Source: Jaminaea rosea
Lineage: Eukaryota > Basidiomycota > Exobasidiomycetes > Microstromatales
Assembly: GCF_003144245.1 (NCBI RefSeq)
Contig: NW_020289990.1
Coordinates: 397,460 to 461,459 of the forward strand
Direction: 5' to 3'
Length of the DNA stretch: 64,000 bases
Below are positions 55,322 through 64,000 of the stretch, in pieces. The number at the start of each line of letters is the position of its first letter. The first letter of the stretch is position 1. The position numbers and the translations under genes are program-made. Below the pieces are notes generated by a model. It worked only from the letters and a program-made list of their open reading frames with translations, had not been told where the DNA came from and searched no databases.

Positions 55322-55671
55322 GGCTGCGGCGAGGAGGAGGAGAAGCGGGAGGCGCAGCTGTCGTCGTGGTAGCAAAGCGAGGGAGGAGGGAGGGGCGAGT
55401 CGTGTGTGGGTCAATGTATGCTGCGAGGGCTGCGAGGCTCAGTTGCGTCGACGTCTCTTGTTTCCGTCGTGGAGTCACGGCGGCGGCGTCGTCAGGGCAA
55501 CGACTCAACGTCAGGCACCCGTCAGAGGAACGGGACGGAACCGGCGGGCGGGAGGACGCCAACGCGCTGCCCGTTGTGCTTTGCTTTTGCTCGTCCGTCT
55601 TGACTTCAACTCTCATCCAATTCGCGACTTGCCTATCTTCTTTGCCTTTTTCACCGCCCCGCCCGCCCAGC
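55322..55671. promoter_or_regulatory. Divergent promoter region MPE1 / GID8
   Basis: 350 bp between divergent starts; pyrimidine-rich just before the GID8 ATG. No specific sites assigned. Confidence 0.5.
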
Positions 55672-56930
55672 ATGGTGCGTCCCTCTCCTCTCTCTCTCCC
55701 TTCCACTCCTCACTAATGCTTCTACACTCGCGCCCCCGCTTCGCTCGCGCAGGCGGCCCGCAAGCCCCTGGTCCTTGGTGTGGCCGAGTGGGAAAAGAAG
55801 CTGAATGAGGTCCACGTTAACAAGGAGTGAGTAGCCGTGCGAGCAATCAATGATGCAACTTCTTGGGATGATCTTTTTATGTCGCAATTGTGGGAATCTC
55901 TCCTACTCCCCGTGAGGACACAACAACTATACATTTGCCTTCTGATCGCAGCAAGCCACCACCACGAAGTCGCGCGCGCATATATGCTGACACCACCTCC
56001 TCTCCCCCTCCCTTCTGCGCCGCGCCCGCCTAGTGACCTAAATCGCCTCGTGATGGACTACCTAGTAATCGAAGGTTACAAGGATGCTGCAGCCCGCTTC
56101 TCCCTCGAGACGGGGTTGCGACCACAGGTGGATTTGGCCAGCATCGAGGACCGAATGACCATCCGAGCTGCCATTGAGAGGGGGGATGTTGAGGAGGCCA
56201 TTGGCAGAGTCAATGAGCTGGATCCTGAGGTGAGTCGACCGTGAGAGCGAGAGGCGAAAGAGGCGGGGGGAGTAGCGAAGATGAGCACACAGTATCATGC
56301 ACCACGCCGAGCCTCTCTTTTCGAGGGGCTGTGCGGATAGTATACCTAATCTTCTCTCTGAGCACGACGTAGACGCGCGACGGGGCAGGGAGCGAGGGCA
56401 GAGCACACCATCCTTTCCATCACTTTGCACTTCGACTAACACCTCACCTCCTCCTTGCACGCGCATAGATCCTGGACAATTCCCCGCTCCTCTTCTTCCA
56501 CCTCCAGCAACAACGCCTCATCGAGCTCATTCGCGCCAACCGCATAGGTGAAGCCCTTCACTTCGCCGCCGAGGAGCTGGCCCCGCGCGGCGAGGAGTAT
56601 CCTGAACTCCTCCCCGAACTCGAACGTACAATGGCCCTACTCGCCTTTGATCTTCCCTCCTCCTCCTCCACTGCCAGCACCGCCGCGCTCCCCGCTCCCC
56701 CGCATGTAGCGTCTCTGCTCTCACCGTCGCAGAAGCTCAAGACGGCTGGCGAGCTCAATGCCGCCATCCTTGCGAGCCAGAGTCAGGGGAGTGACCCAAA
56801 GTTGCCGCAGATGCTGAGGATGATGGCGTGGGGTGAGGACTTGTTGAGGACCGATACCAAGGTGGGCGACGTGCCGTGCCTTGCGATTGGGGAGGGGTTG
56901 GGGATGGGAAGGGCGAGGGAGGGAGTGTAG
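55672..56930 (+). CDS. GID8: GID8/TWA1 subunit of the GID (CTLH) ubiquitin ligase
   Basis: Scaffold subunit of the E3 ligase that marks gluconeogenic enzymes for degradation. Exons 55672-55674 (ATG only), 55753-55826, 56034-56229 and 56469-56930 (introns 78, 207, 239 bp), 244 aa. The joined N-terminus reads MAARKPLVLGVAEWEKKL; then LisH (LNRLVMDYLVIEGYKDAA), CTLH (TIRAAIERGDVEEAIGRVNE, LDNSPLLFFHLQQQRLIELI) and CRA (ALHFAAEELAPRGEE, LERTMALLAF). A Ser/Ala-rich insert of ~25 residues lies within CRA. The ATG-only exon is inferred from a tight ATG-GTGCGT junction and an acceptor before GCGGCCCGC; the two downstream introns are unusually long for this window. Confidence 0.88.
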
Positions 56931-57236
56931 ATATATCCAGCCATGGTGTCGCCGTGAGCGAGCAGCCCCTTATGTATTTGTACGCGGTCGAGATCGATCT
57001 TACGAATGATACGAGACGATAACGATATGATACGATTGATAGGCACGGCCCTGACGCTCCCCTGATTCGTGTGGCCTGCTCGACGTTCTCGCGTCGTGCA
57101 AGTTCGAGGCGCAGGCGCAGACGGAGGCGGGAGATCCAAGACCGCGTCCGCCGTGTCTGTTTCCGTCGTTGCGTCCGTGCGTCCGTGCGTGCGTTGCGGC
57201 GTTTCTCTGTTTACTTTCCTTCCTTTCCCCCATTCC
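56931..57236. other. Intergenic region GID8 / BAHD gene
   Basis: 306 bp, with GCGTCCGT and ACGATA-type short repeats. No gene recognised. Confidence 0.5.
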
Positions 57237-58760
57237 ATGCCCTCACACGAAATAACGCGCAACCCCACTCGCCTCATCCATGCGGCTCACCCACCTCTCG
57301 CGGGGTTCCCATCACGATGGGCCCTAGGCCCGATGGACTACTATCTCGGCCCAGGCATCCCGATTGTCGTCGTCTTCGTCTATGAGGCTGGGCAGGGCGG
57401 CGAAGAGGCGGGGAGCGTCGTACCGGTCCATCGACTGGAGAAGGCTATGCGCTACCTCCTGGACTCTCACCCGCACTTCACCGGTCGATTCATCGCAGAG
57501 GCTGGAGAGGCAAAGGAACCCTGCATCGCTCAGCTGGGAAGCGGGGCCGCCCTCATCGAGGCAAACAGCTCTGCGCGCCTCGACTCCTTCGTCAGACCCG
57601 AGGGAGGTGACTACATTACCACCTCGTTCCCTCCCGACCTTGTGCCCCCCTACGAGCCCACCGCCGAGTACCTGGCCCACAATCCCTTCTTCGCCGTGCA
57701 GCACACCCGCTTCTCTTGCGGCGGGGTGGCCCTCGCGATCAGGATGGCGCACGCGGTTGTGGATGGAGAGGGGTTCTTTAGCGTTGTGCGTGACCTGGCG
57801 ACTGTGTACAGGCAGCTGAGCGCGGGAGTGGAGAAACCGCAGCTGGACCACGCGCCGAGCATCAGGCCTTACATGGCCGACTGGGCTAGCGGGGCGAGCG
57901 AGGAAGAGAGGGAGGAGGCGCGAAGCTGGAAGTCGAGGGGGTACAAGCTGGCCGGCGAGGATTGGAAGGAGGGTAGTAACGGCGTAACCCAATCCACGCC
58001 CGTAATTGAGAGCGACTCACCACCCCCCGACCCGGATCCCGTCCAAGGTCGAGTTCTGCGCTTCTCCCCGACCCAACTCGCCTCCCTCAAACAGGCCGCC
58101 TTGCCCCACACCCACACGGAAGGACAGTACATCACAACATTCGACGCCCTCTTCGCCCATCTCCTCCAGCTCACCTATCGAGCACGCTCCTCCCCGCATC
58201 GCAACCCGGCTGCGCAACCTACAATTTGCAACTTCCTCACCCCCTCCTCCTGGCGCGCGCGACTCGGCCTACCCGCGCACCACACGCCTAACACCTGTTT
58301 TGTCAATTTCGCCTCTCTCGACCCGCAAGAAGTACTCCAAGGCCCCGTAGACAGGATAGCGACTGCGGTTCACTCGGTTAGCCGCGGGTTGAGCCTCGGG
58401 GACGCGCAGGCGGAGTTGAGATGGCTGTGCGCTCAAAGGGACAAGGGACGCGTTCAGCTCGCCTACGAGTACGGCGAGGGGAGTCTTATGCTGAGCGCTT
58501 GGCATAGGATGGACGTATATGCTGCTGGGACGCTGGATGATGCACTGGTACCGGCCGTCGTGTCTACGCCTTTCACGAGCGTGAGCCTGGTGGATGGACT
58601 GGGGTACTTTTTGCCTGTGCCGCCAAAGGTGGGAAAGCAAGGAGAGGGAGCAGGAATAGATGTTGCGCTCGCGTTGAAGGGGTCTGTTTGGCGGGAGATT
58701 GATCGTGCGTTGGGAAAGAAGGGGGAAGAGGGGAAGAGGTCGTTCACGTACGTGGGGTGA
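57237..58760 (+). CDS. BAHD-type acyltransferase (transferase family)
   Basis: Probable CoA-dependent acyltransferase that acts on a hydroxyl or amine of a small metabolite; substrate unknown. Single exon, 507 aa. The catalytic HxxxD lies in MAHAVVDGEGFF (His about residue 172), preceded by the typical FSCGGVALAIRM strand. The second conserved region has FNFASLDP-like FVNFASLDP and a C-terminal LVDGLGYFLPVPP in the position of the family's DFGWG motif, which is not conserved here. Fungal members take part in secondary metabolism (for example trichothecene-type transfers), but nothing here fixes the role. The start MPSHEI is the first ATG in good position. Confidence 0.82.
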   Translation: MPSHEITRNPTRLIHAAHPPLAGFPSRWALGPMDYYLGPGIPIVVVFVYEAGQGGEEAGSVVPVHRLEKAMRYLLDSHPHFTGRFIAEAGEAKEPCIAQLGSGAALIEANSSARLDSFVRPEGGDYITTSFPPDLVPPYEPTAEYLAHNPFFAVQHTRFSCGGVALAIRMAHAVVDGEGFFSVVRDLATVYRQLSAGVEKPQLDHAPSIRPYMADWASGASEEEREEARSWKSRGYKLAGEDWKEGSNGVTQSTPVIESDSPPPDPDPVQGRVLRFSPTQLASLKQAALPHTHTEGQYITTFDALFAHLLQLTYRARSSPHRNPAAQPTICNFLTPSSWRARLGLPAHHTPNTCFVNFASLDPQEVLQGPVDRIATAVHSVSRGLSLGDAQAELRWLCAQRDKGRVQLAYEYGEGSLMLSAWHRMDVYAAGTLDDALVPAVVSTPFTSVSLVDGLGYFLPVPPKVGKQGEGAGIDVALALKGSVWREIDRALGKKGEEGKRSFTYVG

Positions 58761-58922
58761 CAGTGCGGAGACGCAGAGACAAGAAGATACCATTGCATAG
58801 CATTTCTCGCACCACTGCAGCACGGAGAAGGACAGTCGAGCAACGCTCGAGATGGAGTATTCGATCTCGATCTTTTCCTCTGCCCCAAAGGCGAGGCGCA
58901 AAGGATCAAGCAGCTGCCACTT

Positions 58923-60083
58923 TTACGCCGCCCAGCTCCTGAGATGCTGCCCTACAGCGACAGCCGCAAAGTTCAAGGCGGCAGCCATAGCCGTGGCTAC
59001 AGTTCCCGGTCTTACGGCACGAGGGGCGTCATTCGTCGTCGGGATAACTGTCTTGGTGCATCGTCTGTCGCAGCTATTCTCGCAGGACTGCACGCGGCCA
59101 AGGCAGGGTGAAGACGATGAGCATTCATAAACTCCTGGCTCGCCGCGAGTCAAACGGTACGGGCTTACTCACACGCTTGGCGTCCTGTCGCTGCACGACG
59201 CAACTGCCGTAATCGTCGCCGTTTGGACAGCCGCTGGACGACGGGCAGGAGCCCTTGCAGTTGACCAGGCAGCCTTGATCCACGTCTGTTTGCGTCCGGT
59301 TCAGAATGGATGCTGTCAGGAGGAGGTGCGAGGAATACGGGAGGGCATGACGCGCAGGATGCATCAACTCACAGGTGTTGCCACCACCGCCTCCGCCCTG
59401 ACCAGAGGCAGTGGACGAAGTTTTTGCGGCAGACGTCGACCTAGATGACGTGGGTGTGCTGGTCGGTGTAGGCGTTGCTTCCATCGTGGACGTCTCCTCC
59501 GCAGTAGTGGTTGCAGGGAGGGCGTTGCACTCGATGTGCACGTTGCCGACAAATAAAGACCTGTACGACGCGCCAGAGGTCGTAATGACATAGCCGTCTG
59601 CATCGGTAATGCCGATCTGGGCGAGCGAGATTTTCATCAGCCACTCGCTCAACAACAACGACATCATCATCATCACCACGGTCGGAATGCTTCTTCAAGC
59701 TCACCTTCACCGTGGCATCGTACCCGCCATTCTGCGGCGTAAGTGCCTCATCGAGGGTCCATGTGACGGATGACTGAAGCGAGCTGCTGCTGAAGAGCTT
59801 GCCCAATCCTGTCGAGCTTGTACCTGACATTGGCCCAAATGGTATCAGCGCGAGCTACTCGCCCCTCCGCTGTCTAGGACATCGACTCACTAGGCGACCC
59901 CCCGGCAACTTCAAGACTCAACGCCAGATAGGTGCCCTCGCTGTACTCCGAAGGCGTCAGCGTCACGTAGCGCGAGAGGCTGACGCAGTTTGTGTACCCG
60001 CCGGAGCTTATGCTCAGGCCTTGGACGACGCAGGTCGACGCGAGCAGGGCGAGGAGGAGGGCTGGCCAAAGATGGGGCGCCAT
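58923..60083 (-). CDS. Cysteine-rich secreted protein, probably GPI-anchored
   Basis: Unrecognised surface protein. Exons 60083-59891, 59823-59705, 59616-59373, 59285-59173 and 59087-58923 (introns 67, 88, 87, 85 bp), all phases agree, 277 aa. Signal peptide MAPHLWPALLLALLASTCVVQG. The N-terminal region (TPSEYSEGTYLALSLEV, SSVTWTLDEALTPQNGGYD, IGITDADGYVITTSGASY) looks like beta structure. A Thr/Ser/Pro-rich linker and a Gly6 run follow. Then a cysteine-rich block with about ten cysteines (DQGCLVNCKGSCPSSSGC, GSCVVQ, SCENSCDRRC). The end is hydrophobic (GTVATAMAAALNFAAVAVG) and may serve as a GPI signal. The last junction is the least certain. Confidence 0.7.
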
Positions 60084-60935
60084 GGTTGTTGGTGGAAGAG
60101 CGGATGGAGAGAGGCGACGCAGCCTGGAGTGCACGATTGACTGCCATCTCTTTGTACTTCTTCGGCCCTCGTTGTATCTCGCGAAGAACAGCGACACACA
60201 GACTCGCGGACTGCAATATGCTGAGATCCATTTTGCTCTGCAATGATTCTCACGCAGTGCGTGCTGGCTGCTTCAGAAGGTGAGTGACGATATATGTTTG
60301 CGGCGCAGCTCTTGCTCCTTCTGGGCCGAGAATCAGATGAGCTGATTGATGCGCAACCGGGACGAAGGCTAGATCTCGTCTGTCGGCGAAATAAAGCTCG
60401 ACTGCCTTGTGGTGGAGATGGCGTTCTAGAGTAGGCAGAGCTTGGCATCGACGCGTCTGTGTAATTCTGTCCCGCCCTGCAGCGGATCTGTCCCGCAGAT
60501 GCAAAGTCGACAGCCGCGGGGAGCTTCTTTGTCTTCTCCCGTCTCGATTGACACCAGACCAGGCGACGCTCTCGCTTCTTCTCGTTTGGCCACTAAGCCT
60601 CAAAATAAAAATGGACCGACGAGGCAGCTTCCCGGGAACGCGTATCTTTCGAGTCGCTGAGTGGGTGAGCAGGGTTGCTTCCCATCCTACGCGCTTTTGG
60701 ACTGGTAGGAGTCCTTGCTGCGCGCGCTCGACACCAAATGCAATCTATGTAGCGCTTAGCTCAAGACGTCCGTGTGGCGAGAGAATGATCGTGGCCTCGA
60801 CATGGCGGCGGGAGGGAGATAGGGAAGCCCACAGCAGGACATTAGGGCACGTGGGCTGATTCATTAGACTTTGAAATTCGTCGGGAGGAAAGAGGGCATT
60901 GGAACGTACCATCCCACGCAGTCGCACCGCTCCGT
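60084..60935. other. 852-bp intergenic region
   Basis: Lies upstream of the cysteine-rich gene and downstream of the small secreted gene. Frames are short and lack ATG-led domains. No RNA gene or repeat recognised. Confidence 0.5.
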
Positions 60936-61482
60936 CTAGTACGTAACACGAATATCGGCATGCTCAATCTCCCGCTCGACGAGGCCCGACGCTTTATTGT
61001 ACGAGAAAAAGTGGAGAGCTGGCCGGGCAAAGCAAGGAGCAGCAGGTCTGGTCAGTCAGAGCCGTCTCGTCTCGTCTCGCCACAAGATCGCGCGACTCAC
61101 TATAATCCCCCTCTCCTGGCCTGAAAGGGCTCGTCGCAAGGCCAAGCGCGGCATCATCCCCTCGAAGTGTCAAATTGTCCTCCCATTCCGGCGACGCAAC
61201 GCTACGGGGCACCTTGACGCCCTGCTTCGTGTAGCCCAGCCCGTACGAGACATCAGGCCCGTAGCAAGACTGCGAGAACGGAAGCGTCGTCGCTGTGATG
61301 ATGTCGCGCATGTTGAGCGTTGTGCCATTCTTGAGGTCGACGCCCGGCTGGTCCGGCGCGATGCGCTGCAGCGAGGTGAGGCGATACGTGCAGGCGGCGG
61401 GCGTGTTGAGCCCAGAGGGCGCAGGCGCAGCGATGGCGAGCGAGGCGGCCGAGGCGGCCAAGACGAGTGTATTGAAGAGCAT
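60936..61482 (-). CDS. Small secreted protein of unknown function
   Basis: Exons 61482-61101 and 61018-60936 (82-bp intron), 154 aa. A signal peptide is clear (MLFNTLVLAASAASLAIAAPAPS). The mature part has two cysteines (AACTYRLTSL and SQSCYGPDV), a DNLTLRG glycosylation sequon and short strands such as GVKVPRSVA. Exon 2 supplies the end HFFSYNKASGLVEREIEHA followed by six residues and a stop; the phase at the join and a Tyr-Thr-Leu transition support it. Without splicing the frame would continue 35 codons into the intron. Size and composition are those of small secreted, potentially host-facing proteins, which is inference only. Confidence 0.72.
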
Positions 61483-61655
61483 AATGGTGATGGTGATGTG
61501 GATAAAGGTCGAGGTGCGGGAGATGACCCCTTTAGCTGTCGGCAGCCTCGCCTTTTAGTGCCCATGGCCCGTTTTGCGCGTCGTCGAACCTGCGGCTTCG
61601 TACGCGGAGCGCCGGCGGCGGCGGCGACTTTTCCACTCATCCGACCTGGCTCTGG

Positions 61656-62634
61656 TTAACTTTTGCCTGCCTTGCCGCCGAACTTGACGGCAAAGCCAAA
61701 GCCACGAGAATAGGGCAAGTTCACCATCTGCCAACCATTTTGCTGATCAGCAAGATACGCGAGTAAGTCGGCATAACGATCCGCGCCTGAGACGGAGTTG
61801 TCGATGAAAAGGACAGCTCCGATGCGCAGGGCGGGCTCCAGAGCTTGGAGGGTCGGCAGAGCCAGAGGAGCCCAGACTGATGGCGGTGAGCGAATCGTCA
61901 GGGTGTCAGACGACCTCGACTTCTCCGCCGGTGGGTGATGAACGAGACGACTCACTATCCAGGAGCAGAGCATCCAAGCTCCCCTCCTCGATGCCCGCAG
62001 CTCCCCGCGTCGTTTGGCGAATGTCCCCTTGCAGAATCTCAACTTGTCCACCCTCGATCATCTCCTTTGCTTCCTCTCGCTCCGAGAAGCCCTGCCGAAC
62101 GTGCTCGTATGCGATGCTGACCTTGGCTGCCTCGTTCTCGGTGCCCCAGACTTTGGGGCTGTGCGGAGAACGAGCAGCGCCGTAGGCCGCTACGTTGTCG
62201 CGCATGGCTGCGAGGAGGTAGAGGAGAGAGACGCCATACGAGGTGCCGGCTTTCGAGCGCGACGTTAAGAGCCAACGAGCGAGAGAGAGGGTTGAACAAA
62301 GTCAGCGCCTCGCAAAAACAGGACGACGGGCGCCTAGCTCCGTCCCACATTCGCACCCACCCTCAAAGATGCGCTGCGCGTTCATCGCTCGCAGAACCAT
62401 GTAGACGGCCTGCGCCTTATCCTCGTCTAGAGCCACAAGTCTGTCTTGGAACACGGCGAGGTCGCTTGGACTGTCCACATTCGAAGGGAAGGCCGCGCCA
62501 GGGATGTAGTCGGCGCCTTCCTGCGTCTTGGAGAGGGAGTGCAGGGAGCGAAGCAGGGCTGACAGGGCGGGGCGTGTGGTGAAGAAGTGGGAGGAGGGCT
62601 CAGCTGCTCCGGCATTGTTCGACTGGGTGGACAT
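61656..62634 (-). CDS. SAM-dependent O-methyltransferase, family 3
   Basis: Class I methyltransferase of the caffeoyl-CoA/catechol type; acceptor unknown. Exons 62634-62361, 62249-61956 and 61876-61656 (introns 111 and 79 bp), 262 aa. The SAM motif is formed across the first junction: FEAGTSYGVSLLYLLAAM, where the family has Glu-x-Gly-Thr. Further: KVWGTENEAAKVSIAYEHV, VEILQGDIRQT, SLDALLLDIWAPLALPTLQ (metal/active-site Asp region), GAVLFIDNSVSGADRYADLL and closing LPYSRGFGFAVKF. The first intron uses a GTGGGT donor and an AAAG acceptor, chosen because it restores the motif. Head-to-tail with the flanking minus-strand genes. Confidence 0.85.
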
Positions 62635-63024
62635 GTTGGGGTGATGGGCGAGGATCGTGTGGATCGGGATGGTGATGGTGGGAGGTGGAGATGCGGATAC
62701 AAACCCTCAGGGCGGATAGATGCAACGCGGAGTCATGCGGAGATTGAGTCACACATCTCCGACGCGCCCAACCAATTCAGGTCCGGCGTCCAAGCAGCCC
62801 GCCCGACCGAGCGAAGGCGCAGCCACGTGGTCTTCACTCAGGGTCAGGCCTATCTGTGCACGTGGCACGACGCGCCACTTCCGCTCCGCCCTTGTTTATA
62901 GCCTCTCGTCTCACCGCTACCAATCTTGGAATCCAATCGCTTACTCCAATCTCGTATACTAACACGGCAAATGAGGATATCTTACATGGTCACGGGTAGA
63001 GAATCTGTACGTTCTCGCGTGCCC
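62635..63024. other. Intergenic region OMT / alpha-beta hydrolase
   Basis: 390 bp. GGTGATGG repeats lie just upstream of the OMT start. No gene recognised. Confidence 0.5.
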
Positions 63025-63879
63025 TCATCGCTTCAAGAACTGAACCACCGCTGGCGCCACCTGATCGGGCATCTCGGTATGAGGGTAGTGGCCGGCACCC
63101 TCAACGATAAGAGACGTGCACTTGCACTTGCCGCTGAGCGTACTCTCGATCCATTTGACCTCCTCGCGAGGGTCATTGAAGTCTGGATCCTTCGTTCCCA
63201 TGACTACCAGTGCGGGGCAGTGCTCATCATCATTTCGTAGCATTTCCTCAGTGTCCTTCTTGCTGAGGCTGAGCATTTTCATCAGCACGGCCATACGCGT
63301 CGGGTCCTTGAGGTTGTCGCCGACCTGTGCACGGATAGCTGCATGATCTTCAGGCTTGCGCGTAGGGAAGAGGCTATCCCAGTAGAACATCCACGACGCT
63401 CGGCGCCAGGGTCCACCGAAGAGGATAGCCATGAGTGCCTTCATCCCGAAGGATACGGGAAGGTCGCGGACGATGGGCCCAAGGAGAATAGCGCCTTCAA
63501 TAGTAGGAGATGAGTTGCCGGAAGCCTTCTTGCTGAGATGGTGAGCCCAGAGAGCAGAGCCCGCAGCGAAAGAATTGCCGGCTATGTATGCCGATGAAAT
63601 GCCCAAGTGGCGCAGAACGGTGAGAGCGTCTTCCCCGACGACCTTGGCAGAGTAGTCATCCCACTTCGACGACGTCTCGCCGAAGCCACGGACGTCCAGG
63701 GTTATGACACGCACACCGGCGGCGTTGAGAGCGGGCCGCAGGTGTCGGTATTGTGAGCGCAAATCGCCCATACCGGGCATAGCGAGCAGTACGGGTCCTC
63801 CCTGCTTCTGCTGACCATCGTCATCAAATGCGATCTGTCGTCCATCGAATGTCAAGTGCTGCGTAGGAGGAGCCATCAT
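63025..63879 (-). CDS. Alpha/beta hydrolase, cytosolic type
   Basis: Single exon, 284 aa, without signal peptide. Features: oxyanion-loop strand VLLAMPGMGDLRSQYRHL, TLDVRGFGETS, the nucleophile elbow AYIAGNSFAAGSALW (Ser in Gly-x-Ser-x-Ala), an acid residue in VMGTKDPDFNDP and the catalytic histidine in EGAGHYPHTEMPD. This pattern fits epoxide hydrolase/haloperoxidase-type or esterase members; specificity cannot be read. Two adjacent ATGs (63879, 63876) open the protein; the first is used. Intergenic sequence to the window end (63880-64000) holds only its presumed promoter. Confidence 0.85.
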   Translation of the reverse strand: MMAPPTQHLTFDGRQIAFDDDGQQKQGGPVLLAMPGMGDLRSQYRHLRPALNAAGVRVITLDVRGFGETSSKWDDYSAKVVGEDALTVLRHLGISSAYIAGNSFAAGSALWAHHLSKKASGNSSPTIEGAILLGPIVRDLPVSFGMKALMAILFGGPWRRASWMFYWDSLFPTRKPEDHAAIRAQVGDNLKDPTRMAVLMKMLSLSKKDTEEMLRNDDEHCPALVVMGTKDPDFNDPREEVKWIESTLSGKCKCTSLIVEGAGHYPHTEMPDQVAPAVVQFLKR

Positions 63880-64000
63880 GGGTGAGAGTGCGAGGCGGTG
63901 ACGAGAGACAGAAAGCCATCAGGTGCAGCCGCCCCTTTTATCTGAATCGTGGATCTCGGCGTCAAGCACAATCTCGCGGCTCATAATAACCTGCGTGTGC

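Overview
This is a GC-rich, gene-dense piece of a fungal nuclear genome, read as a basidiomycete, most likely a smut-related lineage (Ustilaginomycotina). I infer this from the many short introns (mostly 57-130 bp, donors mostly GTGAGT/GTGAGC, acceptors CAG or TAG, often a CTGAC or CTCAC branch-like motif), very short intergenic gaps, 3' ends that face each other closely, and protein families typical of that group. Species is not assignable by eye. Gene models were built by joining reading frames across splice sites and checking phase at each junction; no transcript evidence was available.

Layout. 0-8 kb: the 3' part of MCM3 (cut by the left edge), RRP36, a six-exon myosin light chain of the Cdc4 type, a mitochondrially targeted cysteine synthase and deoxyribose-phosphate aldolase. 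8-12.1 kb: a poorly resolved stretch with fragments of an unrecognised protein carrying a duplicated segment. 12.1-17.2 kb, all minus strand: bystin/ENP1, an enlarged pantothenate kinase, DPM3. 17.6-24.4 kb: secreted alpha/beta hydrolase, PEX11, RRP46, TIM54. 24.8-30.2 kb: DBP4 and INO1. 31.3-41.3 kb: COX4, a small acidic CHZ1-like protein, COX11, SOF1, VMA6, a VanZ-like membrane protein, ATP15, COX5. 41.6-47.9 kb: SPN1/IWS1, peroxisomal acyl-CoA oxidase, a PEBP-like surface protein. 48.2-58.8 kb: a polytopic membrane protein, a type I DnaJ with a CaaX-like end, a short-chain dehydrogenase, MPE1, GID8, a BAHD acyltransferase. 58.9-63.9 kb, all minus strand: a cysteine-rich GPI-type protein, a small secreted protein, an O-methyltransferase and an alpha/beta hydrolase.

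Themes. Five genes serve ribosome or rRNA maturation (RRP36, ENP1, RRP46, DBP4, SOF1). Four serve oxidative phosphorylation (COX4, COX11, ATP15, COX5) and TIM54 serves mitochondrial import; ATP15 and COX5 are divergent and share one promoter region. PEX11 and acyl-CoA oxidase are peroxisomal. The last 5 kb holds accessory-type secreted proteins and tailoring-type enzymes. I saw no transposase, reverse transcriptase, tRNA, rRNA or CRISPR array. The most unusual features are ATG-only first exons (two genes), a 7-nt microexon in PEX11, a coding-like minisatellite inside an intron, the enlarged pantothenate kinase, and the unresolved locus at 9.4-11.1 kb.
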